Shown here piece by piece: positions 1 to 5,995 of a stretch of DNA of 14,279 nucleotides. The DNA comes from G041228335 sp964580905 (lineage in GTDB: Bacteria > Pseudomonadota > Alphaproteobacteria > Puniceispirillales > UBA1172): positions 1 through 14,279 of the forward strand of contig CAZOLR010000042.1 in the NCBI GenBank assembly GCA_964580905.1, in the 5' to 3' direction. A model generated the notes under the pieces. That model had not been told where the DNA came from. It was given only the letters and a program-made list of their open reading frames with translations, and searched no databases. A program made the position numbers and the translations under genes. How positions within the stretch are numbered: the stretch's first letter is position 1; every line of letters starts with the position of its first letter.

Positions 1-350
1 AATTTCTCAACCGGCTGGATGCCATGATCCTGTTCAATCGTCTTGGCCGGGATGACATGGCCCGTATTGTCGATATCCAGCTTGACGCGCTGGCGAAGAG
101 GCTGGCGGATCGCGGCATCACCCTTTCCGTCAGCGAGGACGCCAAGGTCTGGCTCGGCGATCAGGGCTATGATCCTCAGTTCGGAGCACGGCCGCTGAAA
201 CGGGTGCTGCAATCCACGTTGCATGACCGTCTGGCTGAAGCTCTCCTTCAAGGGCAGTTTACGGATGGTGACAAGATTGCCATCAGTTTTGAGCCGTCGA
301 CAGGCGGGCTGAAATTTACGGCGGCGGGTGACATGCGCGAAAGCGCCTGA
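1..350 (+). CDS. clpB: ClpB disaggregase, C-terminal end (5'-truncated by window edge)
   Basis: This is the tail of the ATP-dependent cytosolic chaperone ClpB, a hexameric AAA+ disaggregase that works with DnaK. The open frame enters from the left edge. Its first full codons read FLNRLDAM, and the two bases before them fit the Glu of the EFLNR motif that follows the second AAA+ module. About 115 residues are visible. They include the arginine-rich GARPLKRVLQ sensor-2 motif of the D2 small domain, after GYDPQF, which is typical of ClpB. The family normally has about 860 residues, so roughly 740 lie outside the window. ClpA and HslU are less likely because the GYDPQFGARPLKR context is ClpB-like. 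The gene is followed by a hairpin terminator, so it probably ends its transcription unit. Confidence 0.93.
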   Translation, partial: FLNRLDAMILFNRLGRDDMARIVDIQLDALAKRLADRGITLSVSEDAKVWLGDQGYDPQFGARPLKRVLQSTLHDRLAEALLQGQFTDGDKIAISFEPSTGGLKFTAAGDMRESA

Positions 351-376
351 TCATCTCTGATCGTGTTGAAAGTCGC

Positions 377-421
377 GGGCAACGGTATCGGTCATCTCCG
401 GTACGGTTGCCCCTCCTTTTT
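377..421 (+). terminator. Rho-independent terminator after clpB
   Basis: The arms GGGCAACGGTA (377-387) and TACGGTTGCCC (402-412) pair over 11 bp with one mismatch. A 14-nt loop separates them and a short T run (417-421) follows. The hairpin starts 27 bases after the clpB stop, so it most likely ends the clpB transcript. The T run is short and sits four bases from the stem, so efficiency is uncertain. Confidence 0.65.
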
Positions 422-449
422 CATAACTTAGTCATTTATTCCCCCTCTC

Positions 450-478
450 TTGCCATCTTAACCCGATCCCGGTATCAC
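450..478 (+). promoter_or_regulatory. Possible sigma-70-type promoter for the terB-like gene
   Basis: TTGCCA (450-455) and TATCAC (473-478) are separated by 17 bp. This fits a housekeeping -35/-10 pair with imperfect hexamers. It lies after the clpB terminator and about 75 bases upstream of the next start codon, where an independent promoter is needed. Matches this weak also occur by chance. Confidence 0.3.
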
Positions 479-552
479 GGAAGAAATCACCTTAAACATT
501 AACCAACCCCGAAAGACCTTCCGGCAAATGTTGGTTTTTCAAGGAAGATGCG

Positions 553-996
553 ATGATAGATCTGATGAAAAAACTTGTCGCGGGTGCGCCGCAACCTGAA
601 GACAGCCATGAGGAAAAACTGCGTCTGGCCGCAACCGCGCTCCTGTTTCGTGCCCTCTATGTCGACGGCGATGCCGGACCCGAGGAGGAAGATCAGATCC
701 GGCAGATCGTTACCCAGGAATTCGGTCTTTCGGAAGGTGAGGTTGACACGCTTCTTGCCGAAGCGAGAGATGCCGCCCGCAACGCAAATGATCTCTATGG
801 CTGGACCAGGGTTGTGAACGCTGAATACAGCCATGATGAGAAGATTTACCTGATGGAAAAGCTCTGGCAGGTCATTCTGGCTGATGGTCGTATCGATCCT
901 CATGAGCATGGCTTGATGCGGCGGCTGGCGGGACTGATCTATGTCAGCGACAGTGATTCCGCGCAAGCGCGGATGCGGGCAGGTTCCGCAACCTGA
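553..996 (+). CDS. TerB-family (tellurite resistance/co-chaperone-like) protein
   Basis: This 147-residue soluble, mostly helical protein of the TerB family has two matching half-repeats. VDGDAGPEEEDQI lies at residues 37-49 and ADGRIDPHEHGLM at 110-122, each an acidic loop between helices as in the metal-binding TerB fold. There is no signal peptide or membrane segment. The start is supported by an AAGGAAG ribosome site just upstream. None of the other ter genes (terZACDE) is nearby, so tellurite resistance is not implied. Single TerB domains are common in proteobacteria and mostly have no assigned function. The gene has its own upstream gap and a 101-bp downstream gap, so it is probably monocistronic. 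Family assignment is fairly secure; the role is unknown. Confidence 0.75.
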   Translation: MIDLMKKLVAGAPQPEDSHEEKLRLAATALLFRALYVDGDAGPEEEDQIRQIVTQEFGLSEGEVDTLLAEARDAARNANDLYGWTRVVNAEYSHDEKIYLMEKLWQVILADGRIDPHEHGLMRRLAGLIYVSDSDSAQARMRAGSAT

Positions 997-1035
997 GCTG
1001 ACCTTAGTAACGGACGGCAGAAAATCTTTTGCGCC

Positions 1036-1064
1036 TTGCATTCCGTCAAGGCGGGGTCTAACAG
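1036..1064 (+). promoter_or_regulatory. Possible promoter for the decarboxylase/dehydrogenase unit
   Basis: TTGCAT (1036-1041) and TAACAG (1059-1064) are 17 bp apart, each matching the sigma-70 consensus at three of six positions. Transcription would start near 1071, inside the palindrome at 1070-1083. A 7-bp inverted repeat, CGCCTTG (1032-1038) with CAAGGCG (1047-1053), overlaps the -35 and spacer and could be a further protein site. The hexamers are weak; position supports the call more than sequence does. Confidence 0.25.
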
Positions 1065-1069
1065 TAGAG

Positions 1070-1083
1070 TGTTGACGTTAACA
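1070..1083 (+). promoter_or_regulatory. Palindrome resembling a LacI-family operator
   Basis: TGTTGACGTTAACA is a 14-base palindrome with a single mismatched pair. It has the central CpG and the TGTTAACG/CGTTAACA half-sites typical of operators bound by LacI/GalR-family repressors. It lies four bases before the AGGAG ribosome site (1087-1091) of the following gene, where a bound repressor would block initiation or early elongation. No regulator gene is present in the window. The link to the LacI family is inferred from motif shape alone. Confidence 0.4.
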
Positions 1084-1097
1084 AGCAGGAGTCGGTG

Positions 1098-1475
1098 ATG
1101 GATAACAAATTTGAAATTGGTCTTGAAAAGCGCAAAGCCACCCTTGGCGCCGAATATGTCCAGAACTCGCTTGAGAACGCGGATGAATTCACCCGCCCCT
1201 TTCAGGAAGCCATGACCGCATGGTGCTGGGGATTTGGCTGGGGTGATGACGCGATTGATGCCAAAACAAGATCGATGATGAATCTTGCGATGATCGGCGC
1301 GCTCGGAAAAATGCATGAATGGGAAATTCATTGCCGCGGGGCTGTCAGAAACGGTGTTACGGTTGAGGAAATCCGCGCCATTATTCATGTGATCGGGATT
1401 TACTGCGGGGTGCCCCAATCTCTTGAGTGTTTCCGCGCCGCCCGCAAAGTGCTCGAAGAGCAGGGCCTTCTCTAG
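1098..1475 (+). CDS. Carboxymuconolactone decarboxylase-family protein
   Basis: This 125-residue all-helical protein belongs to the CMD/AhpD-like family, which includes 4-carboxymuconolactone decarboxylase (PcaC). Visible family features are WEIHCRGAVRNGVT (residues 75-88), EEIRAIIHV (90-98) and YCGVP (102-106). The CxxC pair of AhpD peroxidases is absent, so a redox role is unlikely. ATG at 1098 is preferred over the adjacent in-frame GTG at 1095, because AGGAG at 1087-1091 is six bases from the ATG and only three from the GTG. An aldehyde dehydrogenase follows after 33 bases and is probably co-transcribed. No other protocatechuate-pathway gene is present, so PcaC activity is not shown. CMD proteins paired with dehydrogenases often belong to poorly characterised degradation routes. 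Family call is strong, substrate unknown. Confidence 0.82.
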   Translation: MDNKFEIGLEKRKATLGAEYVQNSLENADEFTRPFQEAMTAWCWGFGWGDDAIDAKTRSMMNLAMIGALGKMHEWEIHCRGAVRNGVTVEEIRAIIHVIGIYCGVPQSLECFRAARKVLEEQGLL

Positions 1476-1508
1476 AATAGAATTTTATTACCGGAAAGGA
1501 CAATCATC

Positions 1509-2927
1509 ATGTCGCTGACACAGTTCTATATTGACGGGAAATGGGTGGACCCCGCATCCCCGGAAACCCTTGATGTTATCAACCCTGCAACCGAACAGGT
1601 CGCAGGCACTATCAGTGTTGGCTCTGCCGAAGATGTTAATCGTGCTGTTGCCGCCGCCAAGCGTGCTTTTTCGTCTTATTCCGTCACCAGCGTGAAGGAG
1701 AGGCTGGAATTGCTGACCAGCATAAGGGAAATCTACAAAAGGCGGTTTGATGATATTGCCGATGCCATCCGAACCGAAATGGGTGCGCCGGTTAATCTGG
1801 CGCGCGGGGCACAGGCGATGGTCGGGCTTGGCCATCTCAAGACAGCTATCCGTGTTCTTGGTGAGCATGTTTTCGAATACGAGCACGGCAATTTTCTTAT
1901 CCGGCATGAACCGATCGGGGTCTGCGGGCTGATCACCCCCTGGAACTGGCCGATCAACCAGATTGTCTCCAAGCTTGCCCCTTGTCTTGCCTCAGGCTGT
2001 ACGGCGGTCCTGAAGCCTTCGGAAATCGCGCCGCTTTCCGCGATGGTCATTGCCGAAATTATTGATGAAGCCGGGGCCCCTGCCGGGGTGTTCAACCTCG
2101 TTAACGGCTATGGCCCTGTGGTCGGTGAGGCCATGTCGGCGCATCCCGATATCGATATGATGTCCTTTACCGGCTCCACCAGAGGCGGGGTGGCGGTTGC
2201 CAAAGCCTCAGCCGACAGCGTCAAAAGGGTGAGCCAGGAACTTGGCGGCAAGTCAGCCAATATCATCCTTGATGACGCAAGCTTTGCCTCTTCCGTCGCC
2301 AAAGGCGTCGATGGCTGCATGAACAATACCGGCCAGTCCTGCAACGCGCCGACGCGCATGCTGGTGCCGCATCACCGCCATGATGAAGCTCTTGCGATTG
2401 CAAAAGAGGTCAGCGAAAACCTCAAGGTCGGTGACCCTCAATCCGAAGATACCGTTATTGGCCCGCTGGTCAGTGATGTGCAGTTCGACAAGGTGCAGCA
2501 CCTTATCGAAACCGGCATCAAGGAAGGGGCAACCCTGGTGACCGGCGGTCCGGGCAAGCCGGAAGGCCTCAACAGCGGCTATTTTGTCAGAAATACGGTC
2601 TTTGGCCATGTGACCAATGATATGACCATAGCCCGTGAAGAAATTTTCGGCCCGGTTCTTTCGGTGATGTCCTATGAAAGCATCGATGATGCTGTCGCCA
2701 TTGCCAATGACAGCGATTACGGGCTTGCCGCCTATATTTCGGGGGATGACAAAGACACAGTGCTTGATATCGCACGTCGACTCCGGGCAGGCCAGATCCA
2801 TGTCAACGGCGGTTCCGGCGGCACGGATGCACCTTTCGGCGGCTACAAGCAGTCCGGAAATGGCCGTGAGAAGGCGGAATGGGGGCTTGAAGAATTCCTC
2901 GAGGTCAAGGCTATTCTCGGCACTTGA
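1509..2927 (+). CDS. NAD(P)-dependent aldehyde dehydrogenase
   Basis: This 472-residue enzyme of the ALDH superfamily would oxidise an aldehyde to its carboxylic acid in the cytosol. The catalytic set is intact: Asn146 in TPWNWP, the cofactor-binding KPSE at 169-172, FTGSTRGG near 220-227, the general base Glu244 in QELGGK, nucleophile Cys278 in GQSC, and Glu378 in EEIFGP. Length is normal for the family. The start follows a clear GGAAAGGA ribosome site eight bases upstream. It is the second gene of a unit with the CMD-family protein, under the possible LacI-like operator, which suggests an inducible catabolic step. Sequence alone does not tell the substrate; the overall look is of a general aliphatic or aromatic ALDH, not of betaine or succinate semialdehyde forms that I could recognise with confidence. 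Confidence 0.92.
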   Translation: MSLTQFYIDGKWVDPASPETLDVINPATEQVAGTISVGSAEDVNRAVAAAKRAFSSYSVTSVKERLELLTSIREIYKRRFDDIADAIRTEMGAPVNLARGAQAMVGLGHLKTAIRVLGEHVFEYEHGNFLIRHEPIGVCGLITPWNWPINQIVSKLAPCLASGCTAVLKPSEIAPLSAMVIAEIIDEAGAPAGVFNLVNGYGPVVGEAMSAHPDIDMMSFTGSTRGGVAVAKASADSVKRVSQELGGKSANIILDDASFASSVAKGVDGCMNNTGQSCNAPTRMLVPHHRHDEALAIAKEVSENLKVGDPQSEDTVIGPLVSDVQFDKVQHLIETGIKEGATLVTGGPGKPEGLNSGYFVRNTVFGHVTNDMTIAREEIFGPVLSVMSYESIDDAVAIANDSDYGLAAYISGDDKDTVLDIARRLRAGQIHVNGGSGGTDAPFGGYKQSGNGREKAEWGLEEFLEVKAILGT

Positions 2928-2928
2928 T

Positions 2929-2958
2929 TTGCCAGCCTCTTTCGGGGCGCCATATCGT
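2929..2958 (+). promoter_or_regulatory. Weak candidate promoter for tdk
   Basis: TTGCCA (2929-2934) and TATCGT (2953-2958) have an 18-bp spacer, and the start codon lies about 30 bases further on. The 61-bp gap after the dehydrogenase contains no terminator hairpin, so tdk may instead be read through from upstream. Offered only as a candidate. Confidence 0.2.
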
Positions 2959-2988
2959 TAAACAGGTGCGTATCAGGGAAAGCCAGAC

Positions 2989-3576
2989 ATGGCCAAACTC
3001 TATTTCAATTTTTCGGCCATGAATGCCGGCAAGTCCACCATTCTGCTTCAGGCCTCGCACAACTATATCGAACGTGGCATGAAGACGTTTCTGCTGACGG
3101 CCGGTCTTGATGACAGGTCCGGCAGGACAGGCCAGATCACGTCACGGATAGGTATTTCAGCACCGGCAAGCTGTTTTGCCCCGGGCGATGATCTCCATGA
3201 CCTGATCATGGCGCGGCACAAGCAGGAGCGCATTGATTGCGTGCTGGTGGATGAAGCCCAGTTTCTTTCACCTGATCAGGTGTGGCAACTTGCGGCGGTT
3301 GCTGATGGCGGCGGCATTCCCGTGATGTGCTATGGCCTCAGAACAGATTTTAAGGGGCAGCTTTTCCCGGGCAGTGCCATCTTGCTGGCCATATCGGATG
3401 ATATCAGGGAGATACGGGCAATATGCTGGTGTGGCCGGAAAGCGACGATGGTGGCCCGGCTGGGGCCGGATGGCAGACCCGTCGAGGATGGCGATCAGGT
3501 GGAAATCGGCGGCAATGAGAAATATATCTCGCTCTGCCGCAAGCACTGGCGGCAAAGGGACCTTGGCGCATCGTGA
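2989..3576 (+). CDS. tdk: Thymidine kinase (type II)
   Basis: Thymidine kinase phosphorylates thymidine to dTMP with ATP in the pyrimidine salvage pathway. The 195-residue length fits the small tetrameric type II enzymes. A P-loop, SAMNAGKST, lies at residues 9-17. VLVDEAQF at 85-92 carries the Walker B Asp and the catalytic Glu89. YGLRTDFKGQLF at 115-126 is the TK signature before the lasso region. A zinc site is suggested by Cys146 and Cys148 together with Cys183 and His186; Cys146 and Cys148 have one residue between them instead of the usual two. The start is set by AGGGAAAG six bases upstream. The gene converges on cfa with seven bases between the stop codons and no terminator. It has no evident link to the purine genes further on. 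Confidence 0.95.
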   Translation: MAKLYFNFSAMNAGKSTILLQASHNYIERGMKTFLLTAGLDDRSGRTGQITSRIGISAPASCFAPGDDLHDLIMARHKQERIDCVLVDEAQFLSPDQVWQLAAVADGGGIPVMCYGLRTDFKGQLFPGSAILLAISDDIREIRAICWCGRKATMVARLGPDGRPVEDGDQVEIGGNEKYISLCRKHWRQRDLGAS

Positions 3577-3583
3577 CGGATGT

Positions 3584-4759
3584 TCATTCCCCTGAATGGA
3601 TATAATCCCGGCTCATCATCGGGGCGGCGTCAGGTTTGACCAGCTGAAGCTGGTAGACAACCAGTCGCTTGTGCCGGAAACAGGCCTCACTTGAGGCAAG
3701 GTAGAACTCCCATATCCGGGCGAAACGCTCATCGTAAAGACGGACGACATCATCCCTGTTGCGGAGGAAATTCTCCCGCCAGGATTTGAGTGTCTCTGCG
3801 TAATGCAGGAATAAGACTTCGACATCACTGATGGCAAGTGACGTTGTCTCCACCGCAAGGGTAAGCTCGGAGAGGCTCGGGATATATCCGCCCGGGAAAA
3901 TGTATTTCTGAATAAATCGGTTTGTCGGCCGGGGAGATTGCGGTCGGCCTATCGTATGAATAAGGGCAACGCCGTCTTTTTCAAGACATCGTTCAACGCT
4001 GTTAAAGAACCGGGCCAGTTGCGTCTTGCCGACATGCTCCAGCATCCCGACGGAAACTATCCGGTCATAGAGAGCCTTTTCTTCACGATAATCCTGCAGT
4101 GCAAAGTCGACGGGCAGTTTAGCCTTGGTTGCGCGTCGTCTTGCCAGATCAAGTTGCTGATCGGAAAGGGTGACGCCCTTGACCACGGCCCCGGCGCGGG
4201 CCAGATCCAGTGCCATGCCGCCCCAGCCGCAGCCGATATCAAGGACCCGTGCCCCGGGTTCAAGCCTCAGCTTGCGGCGGATATGATCCTTTTTTGCTTG
4301 CTGGGCCGCATCAAGTGTCATGCCGGGGGAAGAAAAATAGGCGCAGGAATACTGCCAGTCCTTATCAAGAAAAAGCCCGTAGAGCGCATTGCCAAGATCA
4401 TAATGGGCATGGACATTCTTTCGGGACTGCCGTCTGGTCCGGCCCTGACTTAACCGGTTGACCAGACCGAAAAATGATCCGGCCATCCGGATGGGAAGCG
4501 GCATCGCTTCTGATACAGCAGGGTCAAGAAATGCATAGACCAGGTTGTAGATATCCCCCCCGGAAATGGAAATGCGGCCATGGGCGTAGAGTTCTGCCAG
4601 CCCGACATCAGGGGAAAGCGCCAATTTCCAGATATCCCGGGAGTGGTGAAAAGATAAGGTCGGCCGCCCTTCAATCGCCTGATGAAGAACCGTGCCACCG
4701 GGCATGACGCAACCGATACCTGACGCTTTAAGAAGTGGATGTAAATATGTTCTGATCAT
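3584..4759 (-). CDS. cfa: Cyclopropane-fatty-acyl-phospholipid synthase
   Basis: CFA synthase transfers a methylene from S-adenosylmethionine to the double bond of unsaturated acyl chains in membrane phospholipids, often in stationary phase or under acid stress. The SAM site VLDIGCGWGG is at residues 172-181. Other family residues are Cys139 in QYSCAYF, Glu241 in GMLEHVG, His268 in HTIG, FIFPGGYIPS-like sequence at 286-295, and HYAETLKSW at 319-327. The N-terminal lipid-binding domain spans roughly residues 1-110. I chose ATG at 4759 (391 residues), because the protein begins there as family members usually do. An in-frame GTG at 4819 would add 20 atypical residues, and its GGGAAAG is only two bases away. 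Neither start has a good ribosome site. The 205-bp upstream gap suggests its own promoter. Confidence 0.93.
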   Translation of the reverse strand: MIRTYLHPLLKASGIGCVMPGGTVLHQAIEGRPTLSFHHSRDIWKLALSPDVGLAELYAHGRISISGGDIYNLVYAFLDPAVSEAMPLPIRMAGSFFGLVNRLSQGRTRRQSRKNVHAHYDLGNALYGLFLDKDWQYSCAYFSSPGMTLDAAQQAKKDHIRRKLRLEPGARVLDIGCGWGGMALDLARAGAVVKGVTLSDQQLDLARRRATKAKLPVDFALQDYREEKALYDRIVSVGMLEHVGKTQLARFFNSVERCLEKDGVALIHTIGRPQSPRPTNRFIQKYIFPGGYIPSLSELTLAVETTSLAISDVEVLFLHYAETLKSWRENFLRNRDDVVRLYDERFARIWEFYLASSEACFRHKRLVVYQLQLVKPDAAPMMSRDYIHSGE

Positions 4760-4917
4760 CAATGCGGCGTTGAATTTCTGTCCCCAACAGATTGCGGTTA
4801 AACGCAGGACCCCCCACACGGCTTTCCCAAAGCGATGAGGGCAGAAGAAGCCATCCCCGGCTTGCAGTTCAGCCCTGGAGTCTGGTTATGGTGAAGATCA
4901 GGAGGTTTTTTCGTCAA

Positions 4918-4933
4918 ATCACATTATTGTGAT
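4918..4933. promoter_or_regulatory. Palindrome ATCACA-N4-TGTGAT between uraD and cfa
   Basis: ATCACA (4918-4923) and TGTGAT (4928-4933) form perfect 6-bp arms around TTAT. The site lies 159 bases upstream of the chosen cfa start and 31 bases past the uraD stop. On the minus strand TTGACG (a near-consensus -35) follows directly, but no convincing -10 is seen at the right spacing. The same half-sites flank the uraD-uraH promoter region (5564-5606). It could be an operator for cfa or a weak hairpin after uraD; there is no T run after it. Confidence 0.35.
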
Positions 4934-4964
4934 CAACCGGAGGGCATGAACCCGTCTTCTGTGT

Positions 4965-5519
4965 TCAGGAGGTTGAGGTCATCTGATCCAGTCTTAATCT
5001 GGCAATCTGATGTGTTTGCCTGATGGCGGTGTCGAATTCGGTATCCGGATCGTTCTCGACCCGTTCCCTGAAGGCAGTAAGGATGCTGGTGCGGGTGTGG
5101 TTGCGTACGGCGATGATAAAGGGAAAGCCGAACGTCGATGTGTACCGTGAATTAAGTGACTGAAAGGCGGCAAATTCCTCTTCGGAACAGGCATCAAGAC
5201 CTGCCGACGCCTGCTCTTTTGTTGAATGCGCGGTGAGTTTGCCTGCAAGGGCCAGTTTGCCCACAAGTTCCGGATGGGCACGAAGCAGGGTAAGTTTGCG
5301 CTCATATGCAGCGGCGTCTACCACGGCCTGCATCCGGCGGGCGAGAATGGCAGGATCATTGTCCTGCGGGCCATATCCTTCTTTGGCGATAGCTTCGGCA
5401 ACCCATGCCGCATGTTCATAAATCCCCCCATAGACGGCGACAAACGCATCAGCTGACAAGCCGGACGGGGCAGGGTTCAACATGGGTTTAGGTGACGAAG
5501 TGTTGTTTTCCGAATTCAT
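4965..5519 (-). CDS. uraD: OHCU decarboxylase
   Basis: UraD decarboxylates 2-oxo-4-hydroxy-4-carboxy-5-ureidoimidazoline to S-allantoin, the last stereospecific step of urate breakdown in the cytosol. Of its 184 residues, about the first 20 are a Ser/Pro/Asn-rich leader before the helical domain. The catalytic His82 is in AHPELVGK (81-88), STKEQ is at 99-103, and FGFPFIIAVR at 130-139 ends in the conserved Arg. A stop codon lies two codons upstream of the ATG in frame, so the start is 5519 or the internal Met13 (5483); neither has a clear ribosome site. It is transcribed away from uraH, which catalyses the preceding reaction, from a shared 117-bp spacer. In some organisms these two domains are fused; here they are separate. 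Confidence 0.93.
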   Translation of the reverse strand: MNSENNTSSPKPMLNPAPSGLSADAFVAVYGGIYEHAAWVAEAIAKEGYGPQDNDPAILARRMQAVVDAAAYERKLTLLRAHPELVGKLALAGKLTAHSTKEQASAGLDACSEEEFAAFQSLNSRYTSTFGFPFIIAVRNHTRTSILTAFRERVENDPDTEFDTAIRQTHQIARLRLDQMTSTS

Positions 5520-5563
5520 GTATCAATGCAAGGGCCCGGGCCATCCCCCTCCAAATAACAAGA

Positions 5564-5606
5564 TGTGATACGCTATGGCTTGCATAGGATACGAAATCAT
5601 ATCACA
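5564..5606. promoter_or_regulatory. Inverted repeat in the uraD-uraH divergent promoter region
   Basis: TGTGATA (5564-5570) and TATCACA (5600-5606) are perfect 7-bp inverted arms. Inside them, CTATG and CATAG form a smaller dyad around GCTTG (5573-5587), and GATAC appears at both 5567 and 5588. This nested symmetry sits in the only intergenic space serving both uraD and the uraH-allA operon, as expected for a shared operator. The right arm overlaps the candidate uraD -10. No convincing plus-strand -35/-10 pair was found for uraH. Binding by a regulator is inference. Confidence 0.45.
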
Positions 5607-5624
5607 TTAAACCATGACTTTTAA
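5596..5624 (-). promoter_or_regulatory. Candidate sigma-70-type promoter for uraD
   Basis: Read on the minus strand, TTAAAA (5624-5619) and TATGAT (5601-5596) are exactly 17 bases apart. The -10 matches TATAAT at five of six positions and the -35 matches TTGACA at four of six. The predicted transcript would begin near 5590, giving a leader of about 70 bases before the uraD ATG. Confidence 0.4.
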
Positions 5625-5636
5625 CGAGGGGTGGAA

Positions 5637-5993
5637 ATGACAGGTCGCCTGACAACACATGTCCTTGATACATCACGCGGCGTTCCGGCGGCAGGGCTTG
5701 CGATTGTGCTTCAACGTAAGACAGCCGGAGGTTATACCGATATGGTATCGGTCAAGACCAACAGCGACGGCCGGGTTGATGCCCCTTTGCTTGATGGCGA
5801 TGCCATGGAGGCCGGACAATACCGCCTGATCTTTTCGGCGGGGGCATATTTCCGTGATCTCGGCACAGAACTGCCGGAATATCCCTTCCTTGATGATGTG
5901 GTGATTGATTTCGGTATTTCAGACCCGGATCAGCATTATCATGTGCCGCTTCTCTTGTCTCCATACGGGTATTCGACCTATCGCGGGAGCTAG
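5637..5993 (+). CDS. uraH: 5-hydroxyisourate hydrolase (transthyretin-like)
   Basis: HIU hydrolase opens 5-hydroxyisourate to OHCU, the substrate of UraD. The 118-residue length is that of the bare tetrameric transthyretin-related domain with no signal peptide, so it is cytosolic. Active-site residues are visible: His8 in LTTHVLDTSRG, Arg46 in NSDGR, His102 in HYHVPLLLSP, and the diagnostic C-terminal YRGS (115-118), which separates hydrolases from transthyretin. ATG at 5637 is chosen because GAGGGG (5626-5631) is five bases upstream; an in-frame GTG at 5631 overlaps that site. It is the first gene of the operon, and the xdhA start follows two bases after its stop. This puts a downstream pathway enzyme ahead of the oxidase genes. 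Confidence 0.96.
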   Translation: MTGRLTTHVLDTSRGVPAAGLAIVLQRKTAGGYTDMVSVKTNSDGRVDAPLLDGDAMEAGQYRLIFSAGAYFRDLGTELPEYPFLDDVVIDFGISDPDQHYHVPLLLSPYGYSTYRGS

Positions 5994-5995
5994 GC

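Noticed and set aside
499..1041. Minus-strand open frame of 180 codons across the terB-like gene
   Set aside because: The plus-strand frame has a ribosome site, TerB repeats and sensible length. The minus frame is antisense and has no recognisable features.
2253..2801. Minus-strand open frame of 182 codons inside the aldehyde dehydrogenase gene
   Set aside because: The plus strand encodes an intact ALDH over the same bases, so this is a shadow frame.
3585..3598. CATTC/GAATG hairpin between tdk and cfa as a terminator
   Set aside because: The stem is only 5 bp and no T run follows on either strand.
4760..4819. Upstream GTG start for cfa (adds 20 residues)
   Set aside because: The extra residues do not look like the family N-terminus, and the GGGAAAG before the GTG is only two bases away. 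ATG at 4759 was preferred, though its ribosome site is also poor.
4918..4933. CRP or FNR binding site
   Set aside because: The half-sites are in the wrong orientation for CRP (TGTGA-N6-TCACA), and the FNR consensus TTGAT-N4-ATCAA is not met.
4898..4974. Direct repeat TCAGGAGGTT at 4898-4907 and 4965-4974
   Set aside because: The repeat is only ten bases, purine-rich and ribosome-site-like. The second copy overlaps the end of uraD and no gene uses either on the plus strand, so it is probably chance.
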